NCBI GenBank assembly: GCA_009726125.1
Contig: WLIT01000005.1
Location: 1-64,000, forward strand
Length of the DNA: 64,000 bases
Direction of reading: 5' to 3'
Source of the DNA: Actinomycetota bacterium
Lineage (GTDB): Bacteria; Actinomycetota; Actinomycetes; Nanopelagicales; Nanopelagicaceae
Shown one piece after another: positions 54,298 to 64,000 of the stretch. The notes under the pieces were generated by a model. It was not told the origin of the DNA. It saw only the letters and a list, made by a program, of their open reading frames with translations, and did not search any database. Position 1 is the stretch's first letter, and every line of letters starts with the position of its first letter. The translations under genes were made by a program, and so were the position numbers.

Positions 54298-54537
54298 TTA
54301 GCGAGCCTCGTCAGCCTCGATGAGATCTACGCGAACTGAACGACCAGCAATCGCACTAATAACTGTGCGAAGTGCACGTGCAGTGCGACCATTGCGGCCA
54401 ATCACTTTGCCAATGTCATCTGGATTAACTCGAACTTCTAGTGTTGTCCCACGACGATGATCTTTAGTTGTAATAACTACATCATCAGGATTATCAACAA
54501 TCCCCTTAACTAGATGTTCTAGCGCTTCATCAATCAT
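54298..54537 (-). CDS. khpA: KH-domain RNA-binding protein KhpA
   Basis: A 79-residue single KH domain with the GXXG loop in VIGRNGRTARALR (type II KH). KhpA works with KhpB/Jag as an RNA chaperone linked to cell growth in Gram-positive bacteria. Gene order rpsP-khpA-rimM-trmD is the actinobacterial and firmicute standard. It is separated from rpsP by 2 bases. Confidence 0.94.
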   Translation of the reverse strand: MIDEALEHLVKGIVDNPDDVVITTKDHRRGTTLEVRVNPDDIGKVIGRNGRTARALRTVISAIAGRSVRVDLIEADEAR

Positions 54538-54539
54538 TG

Positions 54540-55118
54540 TTATTCGGCTGCCGCTTCTGGAGTAGCTTCTACTGGAGTTTCAAGCGTTTCACTTACTTCT
54601 GCTTCTGCTGAAGCTGGAACCACTGCCTCGTTCGATTCTGTCTCAGCTTGGACAGGAACCACTGCCTCATTCGATTCTGTTTCAGTTTGGACATCGGCTT
54701 GAACAGGAGCAGCCTTTGCAGCTAACTTCTCTGCAGCCTTCTTCTTCATAGTTGTTGCGCCATCTGCTGGCTCATTCATTGCATCTTTAACAGCTGCTTC
54801 ATATGCAATGCGCTTATGTGGCTTCTCAGCAATTTTCTTAAGTGTTCCCTCTGAACCAGGAAGACCCTTGAACTTCTGCCAATCACCGGTAATTTTTAAT
54901 AGCGCTGCTACTGCTTCAGTTGGTTGTGCACCAACAGATAACCAGTACTGAGCACGATCTGATGTAACTTCAATCAGTGATGGCTCTGAACCTGGTGAGT
55001 AACGACCAATCTCTTCGATTGCACGTGAGTTACGAGCCGCACGTGAATCTGAAACTACGATACGAAAATGTGGGGTGCGGATTTTTCCCATACGCATTAA
55101 TCTAATTTTTACGGCCAC
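54540..55118 (-). CDS. rpsP: 30S ribosomal protein S16 with long repeated C-terminal tail
   Basis: S16 core spans about residues 1-85 ([37 protein letters not shown]) and is essential for 30S assembly. The protein continues to 192 residues; the tail is Ala/Glu/Val-rich and carries a duplicated 13-residue unit ([12 protein letters not shown] / [12 protein letters not shown], about 144-168). Actinobacterial S16 often has an extension, but an acidic repeat tail of about 100 residues is long. The GTG start follows AAGGAG with 9-base spacing. The upstream 190 bases separate it from ffh. Confidence 0.95.
   Translation of the reverse strand: MAVKIRLMRMGKIRTPHFRIVVSDSRAARNSRAIEEIGRYSPGSEPSLIEVTSDRAQYWLSVGAQPTEAVAALLKITGDWQKFKGLPGSEGTLKKIAEKPHKRIAYEAAVKDAMNEPADGATTMKKKAAEKLAAKAAPVQADVQTETESNEAVVPVQAETESNEAVVPASAEAEVSETLETPVEATPEAAAE
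54616..54693 (-). repeat. 39-base in-frame tandem duplication in rpsP tail
   Basis: Two adjacent 39-base units (54616-54654, 54655-54693) differ at only 3 positions, all C/T or G/A changes. Each encodes 13 residues of the S16 tail. The near identity indicates a recent duplication and a site where repeat number could vary between strains. Confidence 0.85.
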
Positions 55119-55309
55119 GAAGGCTTTCTCCTTGTTTTAAGCGGAATTAATTTCGTTGTGACAGTGGGAGCGTCACTCAAAAAATAAAACCTATTTGAAA
55201 ATATCTTTCACCTCTTGGCGAAGATCGCTTGGGGGTAGAGGGCCCCTTGCAGGAGGCCAATCTTGCCAGCCACAAGCACATAACCCAAATTGCGATTTTG
55301 CTCTGGATA

Positions 55310-56767
55310 TCAGCTCTCCAGCGCTCGCTTCGCTGGGTTTCCAGAGCGTGATTTCTTCTTATTTTGAGGCGCTGAAACTTTAGGCATATTTGGCATAGTG
55401 GGCATAGTGGGCATGCCCGGAGGCATCTGCATCCCACCCTTCCCGGTTCGCATCTGCTTCATAACTTTTTGCGCCTGGCTAAATCTTTCTACCAATGAAT
55501 TCACATCTGAAACTTGGCGACCACTTCCACTAGCAATTCGAGATCGCCTTGAACCATTTAATACTTTTGGATCATGGCGCTCCAGCGGAGTCATTGATTG
55601 AACAATGGATTGTGTCTTTACAAGTTCGCCTTCATCAAATTGTTCTAACTGCTTCTTCATCGCGCCAGAATTTGCACCAGAGTTCATTCCAGGGAGCATG
55701 CCAAGTAACTTGGTCATAGAACCCATCTTCTTCATTGCTTCTAACTGAGCAAGGAAATCATCTAGCGTGAAATCTTCACCGCTAGCAAATTTTGTCTCTA
55801 ACTTTGCTGCAGTTTCACTATCAAAGGCTCCCTTAGTCTGCTCTGCAAGAGTTTGAATATCACCAAGTCCAAGAATTCGCGAAGCCATACGATCTGGATA
55901 AAAGAGATCAAAGTCTGTGACCTTTTCACCGGTCGCAGCAAACATGATTGGTTTACCAGTAACTTGCGTTATTGAGAGCGCAGCACCGCCTCTGGCATCA
56001 CCATCTAATTTAGTTAGAACTATTGCATCAAAGCCAACGCCCTCTTGAAATGCTTGAGCGGTTCGTACTGCATCTTGTCCGACCATCGCATCTACTACAT
56101 ACAGAACTTCATCTGGCGAGATTGCATCCCGAATCCGTTTTGCCTGTGTCATCAATTCTGCATCGATACCAAGTCGGCCTGCAGTATCAACAATTACGAT
56201 GTTATGTAATTTATCTTGGGCAAAAGTTAAGCCGTTCTTCGCAACTTGAACTGGATCTCCAACGCCATTACCCGGTTCAGGTGCGAACACCGGGACCCCA
56301 ATACTTTCACCAACAACTTGAAGTTGAGTAACTGCGTTAGGTCGCTGTAAATCTGAGGCAACCAATAGCGGAGTGTTTCCTTGATCCTTTAAATATTTTG
56401 CAAGCTTTCCTGCGAGTGAAGTCTTTCCTGCGCCTTGAAGTCCGGTAAGTAAAATGACTGTTGGCGGTTTTTTCGCCAATCTAATTCGCCTGGCACTTCC
56501 ACCAAGGATTTCGATCAAAAGCGAGTTTACGATTTCGAAAACAGCGTTTGCTGGGTTAGTAGATTTATTTAGATCTTCTAGGACTTCATTTGTCCGGCTC
56601 TTAAGTTGCAGAATAAATGATTCAACTACGGATAGCGAAACATCAGAATCTAGGAGCGCACTGCGAATCTCAGTTGCTATTTCATCGATATCACCAGATT
56701 TAAGTCTGCCTTTACTACGAAGCGAGGAGAAAGCACCTTGAAACTTCGCCGATAAGGATTCAAACAT
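55310..56767 (-). CDS. ffh: Signal recognition particle protein Ffh
   Basis: SRP54 GTPase that binds signal peptides and delivers ribosomes to FtsY. The N and G domains show GLQGAGKTS, DTAGRLGID and TKLDGDARGG; the C-terminal M domain is rich in methionine with the RNA-binding GSRRSRIASGSGR segment and a Met/Pro tail. Length 485 is typical. The 190-base downstream gap to rpsP has no clear terminator. It lies 17 bases after glnD. Confidence 0.97.
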   Translation of the reverse strand: MFESLSAKFQGAFSSLRSKGRLKSGDIDEIATEIRSALLDSDVSLSVVESFILQLKSRTNEVLEDLNKSTNPANAVFEIVNSLLIEILGGSARRIRLAKKPPTVILLTGLQGAGKTSLAGKLAKYLKDQGNTPLLVASDLQRPNAVTQLQVVGESIGVPVFAPEPGNGVGDPVQVAKNGLTFAQDKLHNIVIVDTAGRLGIDAELMTQAKRIRDAISPDEVLYVVDAMVGQDAVRTAQAFQEGVGFDAIVLTKLDGDARGGAALSITQVTGKPIMFAATGEKVTDFDLFYPDRMASRILGLGDIQTLAEQTKGAFDSETAAKLETKFASGEDFTLDDFLAQLEAMKKMGSMTKLLGMLPGMNSGANSGAMKKQLEQFDEGELVKTQSIVQSMTPLERHDPKVLNGSRRSRIASGSGRQVSDVNSLVERFSQAQKVMKQMRTGKGGMQMPPGMPTMPTMPNMPKVSAPQNKKKSRSGNPAKRALES

Positions 56768-56784
56768 GGGCAGGAGATTACTAG

Positions 56785-59049
56785 TTAAAGGTGCGTGGCT
56801 AAAATATTTTCTACTTTTGTGGCGAGCAATTGGGCTTGCTCCCCAGAAAGTGGCTGCCCAGCAAGATCAGTCACATAAAGGGTGTCGAATGCTTCGGCTC
56901 CAAGGGTCGAGACGATTGCAGATTTGATATCAACGCCAAATCTCGAAATTGCTCTGGCGACGTTAAATAAGATGCCAGGGCGATCATGCATTCGTACTTC
57001 GATGATTGTTGCATTCGTTGCTAAATCATTAGCTGCAAATACAACAGGAGGAGGCGTAGGAATACCGGGATACCTTCGATAACTATCGATGCGCTCTTCA
57101 ATTTTACGTCCTAGATCTAACTCACCCGAAAGCGCTTTCTTTAATTGATCAGTCAATTTTTCAGCAGTTGGCGCTGTCGCGTTGGCATCTAATTCAACAA
57201 TCCAGCGCATAACAGCGACACCATCGGTTGTGCGGGTCTTTGCCGAACGAACATTAAATCTAGAGATTGTCATTAGACCGGCAACTGCCGAAAGAAGTCC
57301 AGTTTGATCTTTCGCAATAATCTCAATTTCAATATGCTCTGTACTCGATTGATCATTAATAATTCTGATTACCAAGTCTTCGGTAATCGGTGCACTCGGA
57401 ATCAAATCTGGTTGGGAAACCGGTTTCACTCCAGCCATTGAAGCTAAACATTTTGAAACTAAATTTGAGACCAGACCGGCCTTCCAATCACTCCATCCAC
57501 TCTTTCCTGTTGCTTCGCCATCTGAAATGCTCAGTGCATGCAGCAGTTGGAGGGTTTCTGGATCTTTAATTTTTTCAATAACAAATGCAATTGTTGCTGG
57601 GTCTTCTAGGTCACGACGTGTGGCAACTGCCGAGAGAAGTAGATGTTCACGAACTAGAAGGGCGATTTCTTCGCAATCTTTCTCATCGAATCCCAACCGT
57701 TTAGCTAAAGGTTTAATTAGCTCCTCACCATATTCAGAGTGATCTTTGCCAGGAAAACCTTTACCAATATCGTGGAATAGCGCTGAAACCAAGAGAATGT
57801 CAGGGCGCTTTACGGTGCGAGTTAAAGCCGCAGCATGGACTGCTGTTTCTAGCATGTGACGATCAACGGTATGTCGGTGCAGAACATTTCGCTGCGGCAA
57901 GAATCGCATATGCGACCATTCTGGAATCCATTTTTCAATAATTCCTTCTTGATCCAGGGCTTCAAAAACTCTAATCATGGGCGCACCGGCACCGATTAAA
58001 GAGACTAGATCATCGAGCGCTCCTTTTGGCCATGGCGTAGGAATTGCCGAAAACTTTTGCGCCAAGAGCAAGCAAGAATCAATTGAGAGTGGAAGGCCGC
58101 GCTGCGCTGCGGTTGCTGCTGCGCGCAATCCAATTCCGACATCTCTTTCAATTTCATAATTATCTTCAATGGCAACTTCAGAATTTAGAATTACTAAACC
58201 CTTATCCACACTCTGAATTTTTCGCTTACGAAACCAACCTTGCCTTTCAAGTGAATCGATACGATGCCAGGATAAATCCATAAGATAGTCGACCGCTCGC
58301 GCCGCTTTAGCAACTTCAAGCATCAGTGCATCTGCATCACTGAATCCCATCGCATCTGCCACGCGATCTTGTTCAGTGAGCAATAGTTGATCACGAGATT
58401 TTGAATTATCACCATGCAAGACATCGCGAACATTTGAAAGCAGCGCTTCGGATTCTGCAACGCGAACAAGTGAGACTGTAACTGCGCCAGAAGTTTCGAT
58501 TGCACGGAGCGCGTTAATATCACGTAAGCCACCGCGAGCTTCCTTGAGATCTGGCTCCAATAAAAACGCTAACTCTCCCGATCGGGCTTCACGCTCTTGA
58601 ACTGTTTTTCTTAATTTTGGTAGGTGTTTACTTTTGTTTCTGCGCCAATCTTCAATGGCATCGGATGCGATGGCGGCTGTTAACTCGGTGCTACCTGCTA
58701 TATGTCTGATATCTAATAATCCAAGGGCAACTCGAATATCTTCCTGAGCCATTTCGCGGGTTTCACTGCGTGTTCGCACTGAATGATCAAGGGCGATTTT
58801 CTGATTCCAAAGCGGATAGAGAAATGAGTTAACAAATTCAGCGAGCGTTTTTGAGTTTTCACTTCCATCATGCAAGATTAATAAATCAAGATCAGAACCT
58901 GGAGATAGTTCACCTCGTCCATACCCACCAACAGCAGTGAGCGAAACTGCATCGGGTTTTACTAAGTTTTTCTTTGCGCAAGTTAAAAACGAAACCCGGA
59001 GCTCGTTATCAATCTTGTCAGATCGATCACGGCGCTCACGGGTTCCCAC
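56785..59049 (-). CDS. glnD: PII uridylyl/adenylyltransferase GlnD
   Basis: Nitrogen sensor that modifies and demodifies PII. The 754-residue protein has a nucleotidyltransferase domain (GGYGRGELSPGSDLDLLIL, with the two catalytic Asp), an HD hydrolase domain (VSALFHDIGKG, near 420) and two ACT domains at the C-terminus that sense glutamine. In Actinobacteria this enzyme adenylylates PII (GlnK) rather than uridylylating it. It is shorter than the E. coli protein (about 890), mainly at the N-terminus. GTG start, 24 bases after PII. Confidence 0.95.
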   Translation of the reverse strand: MGTRERRDRSDKIDNELRVSFLTCAKKNLVKPDAVSLTAVGGYGRGELSPGSDLDLLILHDGSENSKTLAEFVNSFLYPLWNQKIALDHSVRTRSETREMAQEDIRVALGLLDIRHIAGSTELTAAIASDAIEDWRRNKSKHLPKLRKTVQEREARSGELAFLLEPDLKEARGGLRDINALRAIETSGAVTVSLVRVAESEALLSNVRDVLHGDNSKSRDQLLLTEQDRVADAMGFSDADALMLEVAKAARAVDYLMDLSWHRIDSLERQGWFRKRKIQSVDKGLVILNSEVAIEDNYEIERDVGIGLRAAATAAQRGLPLSIDSCLLLAQKFSAIPTPWPKGALDDLVSLIGAGAPMIRVFEALDQEGIIEKWIPEWSHMRFLPQRNVLHRHTVDRHMLETAVHAAALTRTVKRPDILLVSALFHDIGKGFPGKDHSEYGEELIKPLAKRLGFDEKDCEEIALLVREHLLLSAVATRRDLEDPATIAFVIEKIKDPETLQLLHALSISDGEATGKSGWSDWKAGLVSNLVSKCLASMAGVKPVSQPDLIPSAPITEDLVIRIINDQSSTEHIEIEIIAKDQTGLLSAVAGLMTISRFNVRSAKTRTTDGVAVMRWIVELDANATAPTAEKLTDQLKKALSGELDLGRKIEERIDSYRRYPGIPTPPPVVFAANDLATNATIIEVRMHDRPGILFNVARAISRFGVDIKSAIVSTLGAEAFDTLYVTDLAGQPLSGEQAQLLATKVENILATHL

Positions 59050-59073
59050 GGAGTTAAGTTTACTTACAAGTTA

Positions 59074-60710
<1,637 letters not shown>

Positions 60711-60832
60711 TTTTAACCACTTTCACGATTTTATGAAAAAGGCCTCGTCGTTGAGATGGGGGTAGATTGCTATTACTGAGTTACGGACAACGACCTGGCA
60801 GATTACAAGATGGTGAAAGCTTGGGCCCATGT

Positions 60833-60848
60833 GTTACGAACTCGTTAC
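60833..60848 (-). promoter_or_regulatory. GTAAC-N6-GTAAC element upstream of amtB (GlnR-like box)
   Basis: On the minus strand the sequence reads GTAAC-GAGTTC-GTAAC, about 125 bases upstream of the amtB start. This direct repeat with 11-base periodicity agrees with the Streptomyces GlnR pattern gTnAC-n6-GaAAC at 9 of 10 informative bases counting n as free. AmtB-glnK-glnD is a classic GlnR regulon member, so the match is meaningful, but the regulator is outside the window. Confidence 0.6.
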
Positions 60849-60860
60849 ATCCCACAAGTT

Positions 60861-61697
60861 TTAGCGGAAAAGTCCGCTCAAATAGCCTTCGGCGCTGAAA
60901 ACTTCTAAATCTTCTGCACCTTCCCCAGTTCCGATGAATTTTATGGGAACTCCCGTCTCCCGCTCTATAGCAAGGGCAATTCCACCCTTTGCCGAGCCAT
61001 CCATTTTCGTCAGGATTAAGCCAGTAATAGCAACGCTCTCCATAAAGATTTTTGCTTGAATAATTCCATTCTGTCCCGTTGTTGCATCAACAACTAAAAG
61101 AACTTCATCAACTGGCAATACTTTCTCTACTACTCGACGAATTTTACCGAGTTCATCCATGAGATCCGATTTCGTATGCAAGCGCCCAGCTGTGTCAATA
61201 ATTAAATAATCTATTGCCTCTATTTTAGTTTTTGTTACGGCATCGAATGCGACTGAAGCAGGATCACCATTTGCAGGACCTGTTATAACTTGCACCGCTA
61301 AGCGCTCTCCCCAGGTTTGTAACTGTTCAACAGCGGCCGCACGAAAGGTATCTGCTGCTGCAAGTAAAACTGATCTATTCTCGCGCTTTAAATATGAAAC
61401 TAATTTCGCAGTAGATGTTGTTTTACCAGTTCCATTTACGCCAACAATAATTACTGTGGTTGGCCGATCTGCATTGAAAGCAATTTCCCGATTGTTCTTA
61501 CTCAGCCAACTTTGAAGCGATGCGGTAATTGCTTCATCGATCTGATCAACTTTAGATTTCTTTGCGATTTCTACTATTTCAGCTGCGCTCTTGGCCCCTA
61601 AATCAGAGGCTATAAGCGCCTCTTCAATTTCTTCCCAATCACCAGGCGATGAGGAACCGGCGCGAATCTTGGAGAAGAGCTTGCTAAAAATTGCCAT
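60861..61697 (-). CDS. ftsY: SRP receptor FtsY, minimal form
   Basis: SRP receptor GTPase with the N and G domains only: GVNGTGKTTSTAKL (G1), DTAGRLHTKSDLM, and TKMDGSAKGG; the C-terminus is FSAEGYLSGLF. It has 278 residues, whereas Mycobacterium and E. coli proteins exceed 400 because of an acidic A domain, which is absent here. Membrane contact must rest on the short N-terminal helix (MAIFSKLFSKIRAGS), which is amphipathic. It follows smc after a short gap and precedes the amtB promoter region. Confidence 0.96.
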   Translation of the reverse strand: MAIFSKLFSKIRAGSSSPGDWEEIEEALIASDLGAKSAAEIVEIAKKSKVDQIDEAITASLQSWLSKNNREIAFNADRPTTVIIVGVNGTGKTTSTAKLVSYLKRENRSVLLAAADTFRAAAVEQLQTWGERLAVQVITGPANGDPASVAFDAVTKTKIEAIDYLIIDTAGRLHTKSDLMDELGKIRRVVEKVLPVDEVLLVVDATTGQNGIIQAKIFMESVAITGLILTKMDGSAKGGIALAIERETGVPIKFIGTGEGAEDLEVFSAEGYLSGLFR

Positions 61698-61715
61698 TTT
61701 AATAACTAGTTAAAA

Positions 61716-64000
61716 CTAGTTTGCGCTTTCAGATTCCCGAATGCGTTGTGAAATTACCTCAGAAACCCCATCACCGCGCATTGTTACGCCATAAAGTGAA
61801 TCAGCAATCTCCATCGTACGCTTCTGGTGGGTAATAACAATTAATTGTGATTTTTCACGAAGCTCCTCGAAAACGCCAAGCAAACGACCTAAGTTTGTAT
61901 CATCGAGTGCAGCTTCAACTTCATCCATTACATAAAAGGGGCTTGGCCGTGCTTTGAAAATCGCGATAAGTAAGGCAACTGCGACCAGTGAACGTTCGCC
62001 ACCAGATAGGAGTGAGAGTCGCTTGATGCGCTTTCCTGGAGGCCTTGCCTCTACATCTACCCCCGCAGTCGTCATATCTTCTGGATTTGTAAGAATTAAT
62101 CGACCATCACCACCAGGAAAGAGTCTTTCAAAGATCAACTCAAATTCTCGAGCAGTGTCATCAAATGCCTCTTTGAAAATTTGTTGAACCTTGTCATCTA
62201 CCTCTTTGATAATGTCGAGTAGGTCGCGCTTAGTCTTCTTCAAATCTTCTAGTTGCTCGGCTAAGTAACGCAGGCGTTCTTCTAGAGATGAATACTCTTC
62301 TAGGGCTAGTGGGTTAATTTTCCCAAGTAGAACAAGTGAACGTTCGGCTTGTGCCAGACGCTTCTCTTGTTGATCACGGCGATAAGGAATCAAATCTCCA
62401 GGAACGAAGTTGCCTTCTTCATCTTCCACAAATGTTGGAACGCCATTTTCCGGACCATATTCATTTACTAGAGTAGAAACATCGACACCAAGCTCTTCAA
62501 TCGCCTTCTGTTCTAGGGCTTCAATACGTAGCCGCTGTTCAGCTCGGGCAATCTCATCACGATGAACGCTAGAGGTCAGAGCATCAAGTTCTGTTGTTAA
62601 CTCACGACTTCTAACCCGCAGGGCTAGAATTTCACTTTCCCGTTCGGATCGAGAAATTTCTAAACGTTCGCGTTCAGTTGAAGCTTTAGCAATTGAAGAT
62701 TCAATTTGGATTAGCGCTTCATATGCTGCATCGGCAACACCTTGAGCAGTTAGTGCGGCTACACCTCTTTGTTCACGGCGACTTATGGCACGAACCGCAG
62801 AGTCACGTTCATTCTGGGCGGCAGTTTCAAGTGCGCTAGCGCGAGCGATAAGTGCTGTGACGCGTTCCTCTAGAGTTCTTAAATTTAGTCGCGCTTCAAC
62901 TTCGGCAGATCTAGATGCTGAAACTCTAGACCGCAAATCTTCTAGATGTGTTAAATCTGGATCAACTGGAGTTTGGTGAGATTCAAACTGCGATATAGCA
63001 GCGCTTAAATCTGCTTCATCAGATTCCCTTTGGATATTAGCTTCAGCTAAAGAGGCCAGCACGCGTTCTACTTCACCTTGCGCGCTCTTTACATTCTGTC
63101 CGGCAACAGCCATCTGTTCTGCCAGCCCAGAAATTTTTGCATCTGACTCATTCATCTTTGAAAGAGCTAAATCGAAGATACTTTTGCGTGAGGCTAAAGT
63201 TTCAGTTGCGCGAACCACTTCAAATTTGATTCGATCACAAGTATTTGTGATTTCTTGTAATTGACTCTCAGTCTTCTCAATCAGCGCCGAAATTTCAATC
63301 GCAGAACTTTGAGCACTGGAACCACCGCGAACTCGGATTCGGCTAAGAACATCACCATCTCGCGTAATCGCAATCACTGAAGGATCAGCACGCAGCGCGC
63401 TCTCGGCTTCAGCTAAATCTTCAACTGCTACAAAGCCCGAGAGGAGTGCGGCGATTGCACTTGAAACTTCACTTGATGAAACCAAACTCGATAGCGAAGT
63501 AAAACCGCTTGGAACGGCGCGATTTGAAGATGTAAAACCGCTGTCACCATCAATTACCAATAGCTCAGATTGACCGGCACCTTCGCGCTTTAACATCGTC
63601 AACGCTGAAACCGCTGATGAAATATCTGAAACAACTACTGAGTCGGCCAGTGGTCCGAGGGCTGCTGAAACTGCAACTTCCCAACCAGGCGCAATGTTTA
63701 TTAGAGAGGAGAGACGACCGCGAGTACGAGTTCCACTTGTTAACACGACACCAGAGCCATCGCGATGTACCAAACTCTCCTGGAGTGCGCGCAAACGACC
63801 ATCTAAACCAGAACGAGTTCGTTGCGCTTCACTCTCTTTTAATTCGAGTTCAGATAATTCAGTTTGTGCAATTGCTAGTGAACTCTTTGCTGATTCAAAC
63901 TCTGCATCCAATCCCGGTTCGTTCGCATCTACGGAGGCAATCTGAGTTTCAAGTAGTGCAAACTCTTCTTGGGAATTTTGCAGACGTCCAGCAGCTTCAT
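61716..64000 (-). CDS. smc: Chromosome segregation protein SMC, C-terminal portion, partial
   Basis: About 762 residues of the C-terminal part of SMC; the frame stays open to the window edge at 64000, so the ORF-track start (a TTG at 63911) is not the true start and the N-terminal ATPase half is missing. Visible are a hinge-like globular section (about the first 200 residues), a long coiled coil rich in Glu/Ala/Arg, and the C-terminal ATPase head with signature LSGGERSLVAVALL and Walker B YVMDEVEAALDD. SMC compacts and segregates chromosomes with ScpAB. The stop is 18 bases from the ftsY start. Confidence 0.95.
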   Translation of the reverse strand, partial: EAAGRLQNSQEEFALLETQIASVDANEPGLDAEFESAKSSLAIAQTELSELELKESEAQRTRSGLDGRLRALQESLVHRDGSGVVLTSGTRTRGRLSSLINIAPGWEVAVSAALGPLADSVVVSDISSAVSALTMLKREGAGQSELLVIDGDSGFTSSNRAVPSGFTSLSSLVSSSEVSSAIAALLSGFVAVEDLAEAESALRADPSVIAITRDGDVLSRIRVRGGSSAQSSAIEISALIEKTESQLQEITNTCDRIKFEVVRATETLASRKSIFDLALSKMNESDAKISGLAEQMAVAGQNVKSAQGEVERVLASLAEANIQRESDEADLSAAISQFESHQTPVDPDLTHLEDLRSRVSASRSAEVEARLNLRTLEERVTALIARASALETAAQNERDSAVRAISRREQRGVAALTAQGVADAAYEALIQIESSIAKASTERERLEISRSERESEILALRVRSRELTTELDALTSSVHRDEIARAEQRLRIEALEQKAIEELGVDVSTLVNEYGPENGVPTFVEDEEGNFVPGDLIPYRRDQQEKRLAQAERSLVLLGKINPLALEEYSSLEERLRYLAEQLEDLKKTKRDLLDIIKEVDDKVQQIFKEAFDDTAREFELIFERLFPGGDGRLILTNPEDMTTAGVDVEARPPGKRIKRLSLLSGGERSLVAVALLIAIFKARPSPFYVMDEVEAALDDTNLGRLLGVFEELREKSQLIVITHQKRTMEIADSLYGVTMRGDGVSEVISQRIRESESAN

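Noticed and set aside
55119-55309. Possible small RNA or terminator between ffh and rpsP
   Set aside because: Short hairpins such as GTGAC...GTCAC and GGCC pairs are visible but none has a T run or a recognisable RNA fold; the minus-strand ORF there is a shadow.
61716-61730. Doubled AACTAGTT palindrome at the smc/ftsY junction
   Set aside because: The arrangement is short and A/T-rich, partly within the smc stop; it gives no clear terminator or operator.

Overview
The window is a 64 kb stretch of an actinobacterial chromosome with modest G+C (judged by eye, not computed) and very tight gene packing. Several gene blocks follow the order I know from Mycobacterium and other Actinobacteria: (a) lpdA - E2 (sucB/dlaT) - TIGR01777 epimerase - lipB - lipA - DUF4191 - RDD - glnA; (b) plsC - ROK kinase - SRPBCC - fadD - pimB-like glycosyltransferase - NlpC/P60; (c) DUF3000 - RNase D, and dxs; (d) TRAM RNA methyltransferase - two TrkA proteins - DUF3159 - dut - DUF3093 - DUF4193; (e) smc - ftsY - amtB - PII - glnD - ffh - rpsP - KH protein - rimM - trmD. 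Low G+C, near-absent intergenic DNA, many overlapping genes and a minimal FtsY suggest a streamlined aquatic actinobacterium such as the freshwater Nanopelagicales (acI) group. That placement is inference; no rRNA gene is present to prove it.

Layout. 1-9.5 kb: lipoamide dehydrogenase tail, E2 acyltransferase and lipoate synthesis genes, with an FAD oxidoreductase/MMPL transporter pair and a PlsC acyltransferase inserted in the usual order. 9.5-12.5 kb: glnA with a regulatory-looking leader, then a nickel/cobalt permease. 12.5-14.1 kb: an ABC-F protein. 14.1-22.5 kb: an accessory-looking catabolic cluster (class III aminotransferase, class I amidotransferase, APC permease, divergent glutamine-synthetase-like ligase, aldehyde dehydrogenase, SDR, class II amidotransferase) that resembles a gamma-glutamylated-amine degradation route. 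22.5-28.6 kb: SDR/enoyl-CoA hydratase, a small LuxR-type protein, a membrane protein, LysE exporter, a solitary RecB/Cas4-like nuclease, a second PlsC and a hydrolase. 28.6-35.3 kb: ROK kinase, fatty acyl-CoA ligase, LuxR-type regulator, PimB-like glycosyltransferase, NlpC/P60 peptidase, RibD-like reductase. 35.3-42.3 kb: DMT transporter, DUF3000, RNase D, FTR1 permease and the fadA-fadB beta-oxidation pair. 42.3-48.1 kb: dxs, acnA and an RNA methyltransferase on the minus strand. 48.1-53 kb: TrkA pair, dut and small conserved actinobacterial genes, acyl-ACP desaturase. 53-64 kb: one long minus-strand block for translation, SRP, nitrogen sensing and chromosome structure; smc runs off the window.

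How they work together. Central themes are lipoylation and acyl-CoA/TCA metabolism (E2, LipA/LipB, AcnA, FadA/FadB, FadD), nitrogen assimilation and sensing (GlnA, AmtB, PII, GlnD plus the gamma-glutamyl cluster), envelope lipids (PlsC, PimB-like, desaturase, NlpC/P60) and protein targeting/translation (Ffh, FtsY, RpsP, RimM, TrmD). A GTAAC-N6-GTAAC element upstream of amtB, with weaker relatives upstream of glnA and fadA, could tie parts of this to a GlnR-type regulator. No rRNA, tRNA, CRISPR array, insertion sequence or prophage was seen. All functions are read from motifs and gene order without database searches.
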